NCBI GenBank assembly: GCA_018660305.1
Contig: JABJKO010000096.1
Coordinates: 1 to 16,834 of the forward strand
Length of the DNA: 16,834 nt
Reading direction: 5' to 3'
Source: Rhodospirillaceae bacterium
GTDB lineage: Bacteria > Pseudomonadota > Alphaproteobacteria > MPNO01 > UBA2964
Below, one piece after another: positions 8,893 to 16,834 of this stretch. The translations under genes and the position numbers were made by a program. The notes under the pieces are model-generated. The model was not told the origin of the DNA. It made no database searches and was given only the letters and a program-made list of their open reading frames with translations. How positions within the stretch are numbered: position 1 is the first letter of the stretch; each line of letters begins with the position of its first letter.

Positions 8893-10833
8893 TCACGATC
8901 CTTCCGCGCGAACCGCCGATCCGCGCGCCGCGAAATACTCATAGGCAATTATGGCGGCGCCAAGGCTCACACCCGCGATATTGATCATCGCGGCCTCGGC
9001 GAAAATCTCGTATGGCAGCATGGCGGCAAGCCCGGCGGCAGCCATAAGGATCCGCAACAGCGGGTTCAGTGGCCGTCCCAGATATCCGACCACCGCCAGT
9101 GAGGCGTAATATGTTCCGACAATGGCTGTGGTGACATTGATCACGATGTCCGCTGGCTCGCCGATCAATATGAGTGTCGGCGAATAGACCATCAGGAAAG
9201 GCACGAAATAAGCCGTCCAGCCGAATTTCATGGCGACAAACCCGGTGGTCATGGGGTTGGCCTTGGTCAGGGTGGCTGCCGCAAAGGCCGCCAGCGCAAT
9301 GGGTGGGGTGATCATCGACATCATGCCGAAATAGAGAATGAACAGATGGGCCGGGATAGGCGCCACTCCCGCTTCGACGATGGCCGGTGCGATCAGCGCG
9401 CCGAGCAGTACATAGATGGCCAGCGTCGGCATGCCCATGCCGAGAACGATGCAGATCACCGCGCTGATCAGCAGCAGCACGATCAGGCTCTCGCCGGCGA
9501 GGCTGGTGAGCGCGATGGTGAGGGCGAAACCGAGGCCGGTGAGATTAAGAATGCCGATCACGAAGCCGGCGGTCGCGGTGATCATCAGAAGCTCGATGAC
9601 GACCCTTCCGGTATTGCAGAAGACGTCGAACAGTTGCGAGATCTGCAGCCTTTCACCGCGATAGGGCTTGAAGAACGCGATAACCAGGGAAGCGGAGGAA
9701 TAAATCGCGGCCCGTTGCGGCGGCAGATTAAGTTCGAACAGGGTATAGATCAGCACCGCGAACGGGACGATGAAATGCCACCCGTCGCGCAAAACATCGC
9801 TGGTGCGCGACACCTCAAGATCGACAAACTGAATGTCATCCCGGGCGGCAATCAGATCCACCTGGATAAACACGGCAAAGTAATACAACAGCGACGGCAC
9901 AATGGCCGCGACGACGATTTCGGCGTAGGGGATCTCGAGCATTTCCGCCATCAGGAAGGCCGCCGCGCCCATGATCGGCGGCATGAACTGCCCACCGGTT
10001 GAGGCGATGGCTTCGATGGCGCCGGCGTGGGTCGCCTTGTAGCCACCGCGCTGCATCAGCGGGATGGTGATGATGCCGGTGGTGACCACATTGGAGACGG
10101 CCGTGCCGGATACGGTGCCAAACAGCGCCGAGGCCACGACCGATACCTTCGCCGCGCCGCCGCGCCGCCGTCCGACGGTGGCCATGGCCAGATCGGTGAA
10201 GAATTTGCCACCGCCTGCTTTCATGAGCAGATTGCCGAACAGGATGAACATGATGACGATGGTGGTACCCACCTGAAGCGGGATACCGAACAGGGCGTTG
10301 GGGTTGAATCCCATATTGATAGCCAGCTGCCAGAGCTGGACCTTCGTGCCCACGAGCTGGCCAGGAACCAGATGTCCCACCATCGAATAGAGGATGAACA
10401 CCGCCGCCACCAGCAGCATGACGTAGCCGGCCGAACGGCGCAGCCCGTCGATGACCAGCACCATGACGATGGCGCCCAGCGTAATGGCCAGTTTCGTGCT
10501 TTCACCCAGACCGAATTCACGCAGATGCAGGAAGTTGACCGAAATATACAGCAGGACGACCAGTGAGATCACGACGAGCACGAAATCGTACCAGGGTACA
10601 TAGCTCTCCTCCGCCCGATTGATCCGGACCGAGAGAAATACCACGGCCAGGGAGAGCGCGAGGATAAAGGCGTAATACTGCTCCTGGACGAAGGCGAATC
10701 CGAACCATTCCAGGAAGTCCATATTCCACAACAGCGCGGCAAAGGTCATGAATGCCGCCAGGCAGCGCCATGTGGTGCGTGCCCAGGGCTGGATCGAATT
10801 CGTTTTCGGTGCGCTCTCTGCTTCTGTCGTCAT
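8893..10833 (-). CDS. TRAP transporter fused permease (small plus large membrane subunits)
   Basis: A 646-aa polytopic inner-membrane protein in which the small (DctQ-like) and large (DctM-like) TRAP subunits are fused, as usual for TAXI-type systems. Many hydrophobic segments are visible from residue about 25 to the C-terminus. Family motifs include ASALFGTVSGTAVSNVVTTG (about 235-253), a STGGQFMPPIMGAAAFLMAE segment, and near residue 475 the DctM signature GMPTLAIYVLLGALIAPAIV followed by AHLFILYFGMMSMITPPIAL. Transport is driven by a sodium gradient in characterised TRAP systems; that is family knowledge. The start ATG has only a weak GAGAA-type ribosome site. It is the first gene of the permease/binding-protein pair and is divergent from the flavin reductase gene across 129 bp. 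No regulator gene is adjacent, so the imported compound cannot be deduced from context. Confidence 0.95.
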   Translation of the reverse strand: MTTEAESAPKTNSIQPWARTTWRCLAAFMTFAALLWNMDFLEWFGFAFVQEQYYAFILALSLAVVFLSVRINRAEESYVPWYDFVLVVISLVVLLYISVNFLHLREFGLGESTKLAITLGAIVMVLVIDGLRRSAGYVMLLVAAVFILYSMVGHLVPGQLVGTKVQLWQLAINMGFNPNALFGIPLQVGTTIVIMFILFGNLLMKAGGGKFFTDLAMATVGRRRGGAAKVSVVASALFGTVSGTAVSNVVTTGIITIPLMQRGGYKATHAGAIEAIASTGGQFMPPIMGAAAFLMAEMLEIPYAEIVVAAIVPSLLYYFAVFIQVDLIAARDDIQFVDLEVSRTSDVLRDGWHFIVPFAVLIYTLFELNLPPQRAAIYSSASLVIAFFKPYRGERLQISQLFDVFCNTGRVVIELLMITATAGFVIGILNLTGLGFALTIALTSLAGESLIVLLLISAVICIVLGMGMPTLAIYVLLGALIAPAIVEAGVAPIPAHLFILYFGMMSMITPPIALAAFAAATLTKANPMTTGFVAMKFGWTAYFVPFLMVYSPTLILIGEPADIVINVTTAIVGTYYASLAVVGYLGRPLNPLLRILMAAAGLAAMLPYEIFAEAAMINIAGVSLGAAIIAYEYFAARGSAVRAEGS

Positions 10834-10902
10834 GCTTGTTTTCTCACGTCAAGGGACGCGAAGTGTGACGGTCGATGCGCGATCACGCAACCAGCCAACC
10901 GA

Positions 10903-10931
10903 TTGAGAGAAGACAGAACCTTTGATAGTCT
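10903..10931 (+). promoter_or_regulatory. Possible sigma-70-type promoter of the flavin reductase gene
   Basis: TTGAGA (10903-10908) and TAGTCT (10926-10931) are separated by 17 bases, which is the ideal spacing. The -35 matches 4 to 5 consensus positions, but the -10 matches only 3. The predicted start would give a leader of about 25 bases containing the ribosome site AAGGGA. The call is tentative. Confidence 0.3.
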
Positions 10932-10962
10932 GTGGCAGGGAAAAATTTGAAGGGAAAAGACT

Positions 10963-11460
10963 ATGGATTCAGACAAGAAGAAAATGGCACTTCGCATGAT
11001 CCCCTACGGGATCTATGTCCTGACCGCCAAGGCAGGTGATGACATTGCGGCGGCGACCGTCAACTGGGTAACGCAAACCTCGTTCGATCCGCCGCTGGTG
11101 GCGATCGGTGTGAAGGCGGATTCCGGCGCCTATGCGACCTTGAAAAAAGCCGGCAGTTTCGCGCTCAATTGTCTTGGCAAGGGCCAGCAGGGTGCGGCTT
11201 TTACATTCTTCAAACCAGCCGACGTCGAAGACGGCAAAATAAGCGGCGAGGCCTATCGCGATGGCTCCACCGGATCGCCGATCCTGCAAAGCGCGCCGGC
11301 CTGTGTCGAATTCAAAGTCGCCGAGATCGTCGAGCGCGGCGATCATCATATCGTGATCGGCGAAGCAGTGGATGCCCATGGCGGGAATATCGACGGCCGG
11401 CCGGATGATGCGATCCTCCATATGCGTGAGCTCGGCGATAACGTCTTCTATGGTGGCTGA
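10963..11460 (+). CDS. Flavin reductase-like (FMN-binding split barrel) protein
   Basis: A 165-aa single-domain protein of the flavin reductase-like family. These proteins bind FMN and commonly use NAD(P)H to supply reduced flavin to a partner monooxygenase, though some only bind flavin. Visible features are the opening IPYGIYVLTAKAGDDIAAATVNWVTQTSFDPPLVAIGV (residues about 13-49), the central ALNCLGKGQQGAAFTFFK segment and the late motif GDHHIVIGEAVDA, where family members place the conserved GDH near the active site. Length is typical. The start ATG follows AAGGGA at 7 bases. It is a single-gene unit, divergent from the TRAP genes and convergent with the PEP-CTERM gene. A partner oxygenase is not adjacent; the AurF-like protein some 9 kb away is a conceivable but unsupported client. 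Confidence 0.9.
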   Translation: MDSDKKKMALRMIPYGIYVLTAKAGDDIAAATVNWVTQTSFDPPLVAIGVKADSGAYATLKKAGSFALNCLGKGQQGAAFTFFKPADVEDGKISGEAYRDGSTGSPILQSAPACVEFKVAEIVERGDHHIVIGEAVDAHGGNIDGRPDDAILHMRELGDNVFYGG

Positions 11461-11489
11461 CAGGGTGTTTTGGTCTTTCCCGTAAAAAA

Positions 11490-11517
11490 AACGGCGGTCC
11501 CGCAAAGGACCGCCGTT
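11490..11517 (-). terminator. Strong intrinsic terminator, PEP-CTERM gene side
   Basis: A perfect 11-bp stem (AACGGCGGTCC / GGACCGCCGTT) with a CGCAAA loop. Reading leftwards it is followed immediately by a run of seven or more T on the minus strand (A-run 11484-11491 as printed), so it is a strong terminator for the PEP-CTERM gene, which stops 22 bases away. Reading rightwards there is no T-run, so it would be weaker for the flavin reductase transcript. Confidence 0.88.
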
Positions 11518-11539
11518 CAGTGAGAGCTGTTGCAGGAGA

Positions 11540-12160
11540 TTAAGCAGCTCGTTTTTGACGCCGTATCAGGCCAAGACCTAAAAGGCCGAGGCCGAAAATT
11601 GCGAGGGTGCCCGGTTCAGGAATACCCCACAATCCAACAACCGGTCCTTTATTCCCATCATTGAAGAAGATCGTAACCTCGAACGGGGCCATGGGCAGCT
11701 CCAGTGGATCGTTGGGATCATTGGGATTCACAGGCTGATCAAATTCGAAATGAAAATCGTGGAAAATTATAGGATCGAAGGGTGCGCCGAGGAGTGTCGT
11801 TGGAGCTCCTGCTTGCGCTATGAATGAACGGCTTGTTCCGAGAAGTTCGTTATGAAATTCGTCGGTGAGATAGAAAGTGCCAAAATAAAATCCGAAACTC
11901 CCTGGCGGGATTGTCCCGGGTGGCGGCACGAGAATATCGATAGTCGTCGGAAATAGCAGTTCCACGTGCTTCATGTTGTCGAATTCGACGTCGAAGCCGT
12001 TATTGACAATATCACCTGGCATCACGGTGAAGGTGAGTTCGGTTACCGTGGAAATATTCGGTCCAGGATCGACCATAATTGCAGCGTTAGCGGATGAAAC
12101 ACTCGCCAGGGTCAGCGCGGATACCGCCGCGGCGGCAAGTAGGTGTTTGAATTTCGGCAT
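11540..12160 (-). CDS. PEP-CTERM sorting-signal protein of unknown function
   Basis: A 206-aa exported protein. A signal peptide (MPKFKHLLAAAAV...SSANA, cleavage after residue 26) and the C-terminal PEP-CTERM signal bracket the mature domain: P181-E182-P183, a hydrophobic segment (about 185-199) rich in G and L, and the basic tail RRQKRAA. PEP-CTERM proteins are recognised by an exosortase (EpsH/XrtA type) linked to exopolysaccharide production in gram-negative bacteria. The mature part is beta-rich, acidic and Pro/Asn/Asp-rich (for example VNPNDPNDPLELP), and matches no domain I recognise. The ribosome site AAGGAG lies about 10 bases before the ATG. The gene is visibly more AT-rich than its neighbours, which may mean relaxed codon use or acquisition. 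A consensus sigma-54 promoter lies upstream. No exosortase or EPS gene is in the window. Confidence 0.9.
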   Translation of the reverse strand: MPKFKHLLAAAAVSALTLASVSSANAAIMVDPGPNISTVTELTFTVMPGDIVNNGFDVEFDNMKHVELLFPTTIDILVPPPGTIPPGSFGFYFGTFYLTDEFHNELLGTSRSFIAQAGAPTTLLGAPFDPIIFHDFHFEFDQPVNPNDPNDPLELPMAPFEVTIFFNDGNKGPVVGLWGIPEPGTLAIFGLGLLGLGLIRRQKRAA

Positions 12161-12181
12161 AGCTATTGCTCCTTGCCAAAT

Positions 12182-12219
12182 GACGGGTTCTCTCTAAGCG
12201 CCCCGTTCAACAACCCGTC
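12182..12219 (-). promoter_or_regulatory. Inverted repeat in the PEP-CTERM mRNA leader
   Basis: GACGGGTT (12182-12189) and AACCCGTC (12212-12219) are perfect 8-base complements with a 22-base loop. If transcription starts near 12237, as the sigma-54 site predicts, this hairpin occupies most of the 5' leader and ends shortly before the ribosome site. It could affect mRNA stability or translation, or be a protein-binding site. Confidence 0.45.
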
Positions 12220-12247
12220 GGAGCTGAATCTGTTCCTACCCTGTCTA

Positions 12248-12263
12248 TGCAAGAACCGTGCCA
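12248..12263 (-). promoter_or_regulatory. Sigma-54 (RpoN) promoter for the PEP-CTERM gene
   Basis: On the minus strand the sequence reads TGGCACG-GTTC-TTGCA, a full match to the sigma-54 consensus TGGCACG-N4-TTGCW with correct GG-to-GC spacing of 12. The predicted transcription start is near 12237, giving a leader of about 77 bases to the ATG at 12160. PEP-CTERM genes in other bacteria are known to be controlled by the PrsK/PrsR two-component pair with RpoN, so this fits the gene's class. Activator genes are not in the window. Confidence 0.85.
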
Positions 12264-12339
12264 AATAGGTAAACCGTTGTTTTTCGGCGACTTACGGCAG
12301 TTGCACTCGGGGGTTTTCCGCACTTTGTAAAATTTTCCG

Positions 12340-12361
12340 ACAGAGGACTGTTTCGGTACAG
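12340..12361. promoter_or_regulatory. Possible enhancer-binding-protein site upstream of the sigma-54 promoter
   Basis: ACAG-AGGA-CTGT followed by TTCGGT-ACAG gives two overlapping small inverted repeats. They lie 77-98 bases upstream of the -24 element of the PEP-CTERM promoter, which is the distance at which sigma-54 activators commonly bind. The half-sites are only four bases, so chance is a real alternative. Confidence 0.35.
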
Positions 12362-12398
12362 GGTTAAGGCGTCGGAGGACGTGACGGCCGTTTGCCGG

Positions 12399-12430
12399 TT
12401 TGACGTTAATAAAATACTAATCACGTAAAT
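12399..12430. promoter_or_regulatory. Imperfect inverted repeat before liuA, possible regulator site
   Basis: TTTGACGT (12399-12406) and ACGTAAAT (12423-12430) form an imperfect inverted repeat with 16 bases between, just before the TATGAT hexamer at 12434-12439. Branched-chain catabolic operons in proteobacteria are often controlled by the MerR-family regulator LiuR. This site is a candidate by position only; I did not compare it with a LiuR motif model. Confidence 0.28.
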
Positions 12431-12472
12431 AGCTATGATACAGACGCTTTAACTGCCGAGAGGGTTGGCACC

Positions 12473-13621
12473 TTGGATTTCGGCCTTGGCGAGACCGCCG
12501 ATATGCTGCGTGACTCCGTTGCGGCTTTTGCCGCGGACGAAATAGCACCGCGTGCGGCCACCATCGATCACGACAATGAATTTCCGCCCGACCTCTGGGA
12601 AAAGCTCGGCGCGCTGGGCGCGCTCGGCATCACGGTGCCGGAAGCCTATGGCGGGACGGATATGGGCTATCTGGCGCTGACCGTCGCCATGGAGGAGATC
12701 AGCCGGGCCTCCGCCTCTGTGGGTCTGAGCTATGGCGCCCATACCAGCCTCTGTATGAACCAGGTCGTGCGCTATGGCAGCGATTCGCAAAAACAGAAAT
12801 ATCTACCCGCGCTCGTGTCCGGCAAAGCAGTCGGTGCATTGGCCATGAGCGAGACCGGTGCCGGCTCCGATGTACTTTCCATGCGCACCCGCGCCGTGAA
12901 GGACGGCGATAGTTATATTCTCAATGGCAACAAAATGTGGATCACCAACGGTCCCGATGCTGATACGCTGGTGGTCTATGCCAAGACCGGTCCGGTGGAG
13001 GACCGTCGCGATCTCACCGCCTTTCTGGTGGAAAAATCCTTCGCCGGATTTTCGACCGCGCAGAAGCTGGACAAGCTGGGCATGCGGGGCTCCAACACCT
13101 GCGAACTGGTGTTCGAGGATTGCAAGGTACCCGCCGACAACGTGCTCGGTGCCGAAGGGGAGGGTGTCGCGATCCTGATGAGCGGGCTCGATATAGAACG
13201 CATCGTGCTGGCCGGTGGTCCGCTCGGCATCATGCAGGCCTGTCTCGATGCGGCTCTGCCCTATGTGAACGAACGGACCCAGTTCGATCAGCCCATAGGT
13301 GATTTCGAGTTGATGCAGGGCAAGATGGCCGACATGTATACCGCGCTCAACGCGAGCCGCGCCTATGTCTATGCCGTGGCCCGGGCCTGCGATGAAGGCA
13401 CTGCCACCCGCAAGGATGCCGCCAGCGCCATTTTGTTCTCCGCCGAAAGCGCAACCCAGATGGCGCTGCAGGCCATCCAGGCCATGGGCGGCAACGGCTA
13501 CACCAACGAATTTCCGGTCGGGCGGCTGCTGCGCGATGCCAAGCTCTATGAGATCGGCGCCGGCACCTCGGAAATCCGCCGTATGCTCATCGGCCGCGAG
13601 TTGTCCAGGGAGAACCGGTGA
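12473..13621 (+). CDS. liuA: Isovaleryl-CoA dehydrogenase
   Basis: An FAD-dependent acyl-CoA dehydrogenase of 382 aa that converts isovaleryl-CoA to 3-methylcrotonyl-CoA in leucine degradation. Assignment among acyl-CoA dehydrogenases rests on the segment [18 protein letters not shown], which is characteristic of isovaleryl-CoA dehydrogenases and carries the catalytic glutamate at E242 rather than at the late C-terminal position used by medium/short-chain enzymes. Other family motifs are [11 protein letters not shown] (about 124-134), WITNG (156-160), [20 protein letters not shown] and [19 protein letters not shown]. The start is TTG at 12473, which has GAGAGGG at 8 bases and matches the N-terminus of homologues; no in-frame ATG exists upstream. 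The gene is first in the liu operon and its stop overlaps the thiolase start by one base (TGATG). Confidence 0.95.
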   Translation: MDFGLGETADMLRDSVAAFAADEIAPRAATIDHDNEFPPDLWEKLGALGALGITVPEAYGGTDMGYLALTVAMEEISRASASVGLSYGAHTSLCMNQVVRYGSDSQKQKYLPALVSGKAVGALAMSETGAGSDVLSMRTRAVKDGDSYILNGNKMWITNGPDADTLVVYAKTGPVEDRRDLTAFLVEKSFAGFSTAQKLDKLGMRGSNTCELVFEDCKVPADNVLGAEGEGVAILMSGLDIERIVLAGGPLGIMQACLDAALPYVNERTQFDQPIGDFELMQGKMADMYTALNASRAYVYAVARACDEGTATRKDAASAILFSAESATQMALQAIQAMGGNGYTNEFPVGRLLRDAKLYEIGAGTSEIRRMLIGRELSRENR

Positions 13622-14823
13622 TGGCCGCCGCGGACAATTCAAAAGATCCCATCGTCATTACCGGTGCGCGCCGCACCCCCATGGGCGGTTTTCAGGGCGC
13701 GCTATCTTCGGTCAGTGCGCCGGCGCTCGGGGCGCATGCGATCGGTGCCGCGCTCGATCATGCCGCCCTGAAACCGGATTCCATCGACGAAGTCTTTATG
13801 GGGTGCGTGCTGCCGGCCGGTGTCGGTCAGGCGCCGGCGCGTCAGGCGGCGCTTGGTGCGGCCCTGCCGGACTCGGTGCCCTGCACCACGGTGAGCAAGG
13901 TCTGTGGGTCGGGCATGAAGGCGGTGATGCTCGGCCATGATGCCATCGCGGCCGGATCGGCGGAAATAGTACTGGCCGGCGGCATGGAGAATATGTCCCG
14001 CGCGCCTTATCTGCTGGACCGGGCGCGCCAGGGTTACCGGCTTGGCCATGGAAAACTGCTGGACCACATGTTCGTCGATGGTCTGGAGGATGCCTATGAT
14101 CCCGGCCGTCTGATGGGCGAGTTCGCCGAGGATACGGCTTCGGCCTATCAGTTTACCCGCGAGCAGCAGGATGATTTTGCCCTGACGTCGCTGGACCGGG
14201 CCGGCCGCGCCGCCGCCGAGGGCAGCTTCGCGGCGGAGATCGCACCCTTCGAGGTCAAAAGCCGGGGCGCATCCACCGAGATAACGTCCGATGAAGGCCC
14301 GGCCAATGCACGGCCCGATAAAATTCCGCAACTGAAGCCTGCCTTTCGCGAAGACGGGACCATTACGGCGGCCAATGCCAGTTCCATTTCCGATGGCGCC
14401 GCCGCGCTTATTCTCATGCGCCGGTCCGACGCGGAGAAACGCGGGGCGCGGCCCCTGGCCGCCATTGTCGGCCAGGCCTCCCATGCCGACGCGCCCCCGA
14501 AATTCACCACCGCGCCCATCGGCGCCATGCGCACATTGCTCGACCGCGTTGGCTGGACAGCCGATAGTGTCGATCTGTTTGAAATTAACGAGGCCTTTGC
14601 CGTGGTGACCATGGCGGCCATGCGTGATCTGGATATTCCCCATGACAAGGTCAATGTGCATGGCGGGGCCTGCGCGCTGGGTCATCCCATCGGCTGCTCG
14701 GGCGCGCGCATCATGGTGACCCTGCTGGCCGCTCTTGAAAAATACGATCTACAGCGCGGCGTTGCCTCGCTGTGTATCGGCGGCGGCGAAGCCACGGCCA
14801 TTGCCGTCGAGCGGTTCGCGTAA
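13621..14823 (+). CDS. Acetyl-CoA C-acetyltransferase (thiolase)
   Basis: A 400-aa biosynthetic/degradative-type thiolase that interconverts two acetyl-CoA with acetoacetyl-CoA plus CoA. The nucleophilic cysteine is C95 ([10 protein letters not shown]). The other catalytic residues are H355 ([16 protein letters not shown]) and C385 (CIGGGEA), with the conserved NEAFAV in between. Length is normal for the family. Start choice: ATG at 13621 overlaps the liuA stop by one base; a GTG one codon upstream is less likely. Its place between liuA and liuB suggests that acetoacetate from the leucine pathway is finally split to acetyl-CoA by this enzyme after activation to the CoA ester. A broader 3-ketoacyl-CoA specificity cannot be excluded. 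The gene is close-packed with liuB, with only 13 bases between. Confidence 0.94.
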   Translation: MAAADNSKDPIVITGARRTPMGGFQGALSSVSAPALGAHAIGAALDHAALKPDSIDEVFMGCVLPAGVGQAPARQAALGAALPDSVPCTTVSKVCGSGMKAVMLGHDAIAAGSAEIVLAGGMENMSRAPYLLDRARQGYRLGHGKLLDHMFVDGLEDAYDPGRLMGEFAEDTASAYQFTREQQDDFALTSLDRAGRAAAEGSFAAEIAPFEVKSRGASTEITSDEGPANARPDKIPQLKPAFREDGTITAANASSISDGAAALILMRRSDAEKRGARPLAAIVGQASHADAPPKFTTAPIGAMRTLLDRVGWTADSVDLFEINEAFAVVTMAAMRDLDIPHDKVNVHGGACALGHPIGCSGARIMVTLLAALEKYDLQRGVASLCIGGGEATAIAVERFA

Positions 14824-14836
14824 AGGACTGCCCGCC

Positions 14837-16444
<1,608 letters not shown>

Positions 16445-16486
16445 AAGGCCTGTTTTGACTCTTCCGACGCAATCATCGAGCGATCG

Positions 16487-16589
16487 CCCCCACCCCAACC
16501 CTCCCCCCTCAAGGGGGAGGGGGTTAAGGGGTGGCGAGTGGTTAAAGTTAATTCCCTCCCCCCTTGAGGGGGAGGGTGAGGGTGGGGGG
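16487..16589. repeat. Nested palindromic repeat element between liuB and liuC
   Basis: A 103-bp element made of two arms (about 16487-16523 and 16554-16589) that are imperfect reverse complements. Each arm is itself a palindrome built around CCCTCCCCCCT(C/T) ... AGGGGGAGGG. The spacer between the arms is AT-richer (TTAAGG...TTAATT). GC-rich elements of this CCCTCCCCCTC-AAGGGGGAGGG type are scattered between genes in many proteobacterial genomes. In RNA the arms would fold into strong hairpins, and here they would sit inside an operon transcript. A smaller hairpin, CGCGCC-GGGA-GGCGCG (16594-16609), follows directly. No coding function is seen; it resembles a REP/MITE-like repeat. Confidence 0.8.
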
Positions 16590-16654
16590 TATACGCGCCG
16601 GGAGGCGCGCGGACAAATCACACAGGTGCGGGTGAATTACAGAGGCCATAAGAG

Positions 16655-16834
16655 ATGAACCCGCCGGATTCTGTAAACCTCTCCGTCGATAACGGCATTG
16701 CCCATCTGACCCTCAACCGGCCGGAGCGGCATAACGCGTTTGATGATCACATGATCTCGGTACTTGATGACCGGTTACGGGAAATCGCGGATCGGGGAGA
16801 TGTCCGGGCGGTGATCCTGGCGGCGGAGGGGAAA
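16655..16834 (+). CDS. liuC: Enoyl-CoA hydratase family, probable methylglutaconyl-CoA hydratase (cut by window edge)
   Basis: The first 60 codons of a crotonase-family protein, which begins VNLSVDNGIAHLTLNRPERHNAFDDHMI and continues to AVILAAEGK just before the oxyanion-hole region. The motif 'LNRPERHNAF' and the spacing to VILAAEGK are typical of enoyl-CoA hydratases; LiuC-like hydratases often have this HNAFDD form. In leucine degradation it would hydrate 3-methylglutaconyl-CoA to HMG-CoA. The start ATG has AGAGG about 9 bases upstream. The specific function is inferred from operon position after liuB; the truncated sequence alone supports only the superfamily. Confidence 0.88.
   Translation, partial: MNPPDSVNLSVDNGIAHLTLNRPERHNAFDDHMISVLDDRLREIADRGDVRAVILAAEGK

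Larger units (their letters stand above)
12161..12472. promoter_or_regulatory. Divergent control region between the PEP-CTERM gene and the liu operon
   Basis: These 312 bases contain no convincing gene and are AT-rich. From left to right the region holds the PEP-CTERM ribosome site, a leader inverted repeat (12182-12219), a consensus sigma-54 promoter on the minus strand (12248-12263), clustered CTGT/ACAG repeats (12340-12361), an imperfect repeat (12399-12430), a TATGAT -10-like hexamer (12434-12439, plus strand) and the liuA ribosome site GAGAGGG (12458-12464). Confidence 0.65.

Noticed and set aside
13702..14685. A 327-codon minus-strand open frame opposite the thiolase gene
   Set aside because: It mirrors a well-conserved thiolase; the translation is His/Arg/Gly-rich with no motif, typical of antisense shadows.
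16487..16589. The palindromic element as a Rho-independent terminator for liuB
   Set aside because: Its arms are far longer than a terminator stem, there is no T-run after either arm, and liuC follows with its own ribosome site in the same direction.

Overview
The window looks like chromosomal DNA of a GC-rich (about 60% by eye), probably marine alphaproteobacterium. The grounds are the styles of UvrB, aspartate aminotransferase and leucine-catabolism proteins, a TAXI-type TRAP transporter, a class GN ('marine proteobacterial') sortase with its dedicated target protein, and a PEP-CTERM protein. No transposase, phage gene, tRNA, rRNA or CRISPR array was seen. The genus cannot be fixed from this sequence alone.

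Layout, left to right. (1) 1-310: N-terminus of uvrB on the minus strand, cut by the window edge. (2) 379-2153, minus strand: a VOC-fold protein, a small ABM-like alpha/beta-barrel protein, then (after a terminator-like hairpin) an AurF-like diiron protein. Divergent to these, at 2468-3487, is a VanA/DdmC-like Rieske non-heme iron oxygenase. The 314-bp gap between the two oxygenases carries a perfect 7-bp inverted repeat that looks like an operator. (3) 3496-6359, minus strand: a VIT-VWA sortase substrate with a C-terminal LPAGS-TM-RRRR signal, translationally coupled to its class GN sortase. (4) 6578-7780: class I aspartate aminotransferase with a terminator-like hairpin in its leader. (5) 7843-10833, minus strand: TRAP fused permease followed by the TAXI solute-binding protein. 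(6) 10963-11460: flavin reductase-like protein. (7) 11540-12160, minus strand: PEP-CTERM protein preceded by a perfect-consensus sigma-54 promoter. (8) 12473 to the end, plus strand: leucine/isovalerate degradation operon liuA, thiolase, liuB, liuC (partial), with a 103-bp palindromic repeat element between liuB and liuC.

How the parts fit together. LiuA (isovaleryl-CoA dehydrogenase), LiuB (methylcrotonyl-CoA carboxylase beta chain), LiuC (methylglutaconyl-CoA hydratase) and the acetyl-CoA acetyltransferase form one pathway ending in acetyl-CoA. LiuD and LiuE would be expected just beyond the right edge. The TRAP genes import an unidentified organic anion. The AurF-like, Rieske, VOC and ABM-like genes suggest an undescribed oxidative pathway, but nothing in the sequence names its substrate. 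Two separate surface-protein sorting systems are represented: a complete sortase/substrate pair, and a PEP-CTERM substrate whose exosortase must lie elsewhere.

Three intergenic hairpins share the stem AACGGCGG/CCGCCGTT (1187-1212, 7791-7818, 11490-11517), which suggests a reused terminator stem in this genome.
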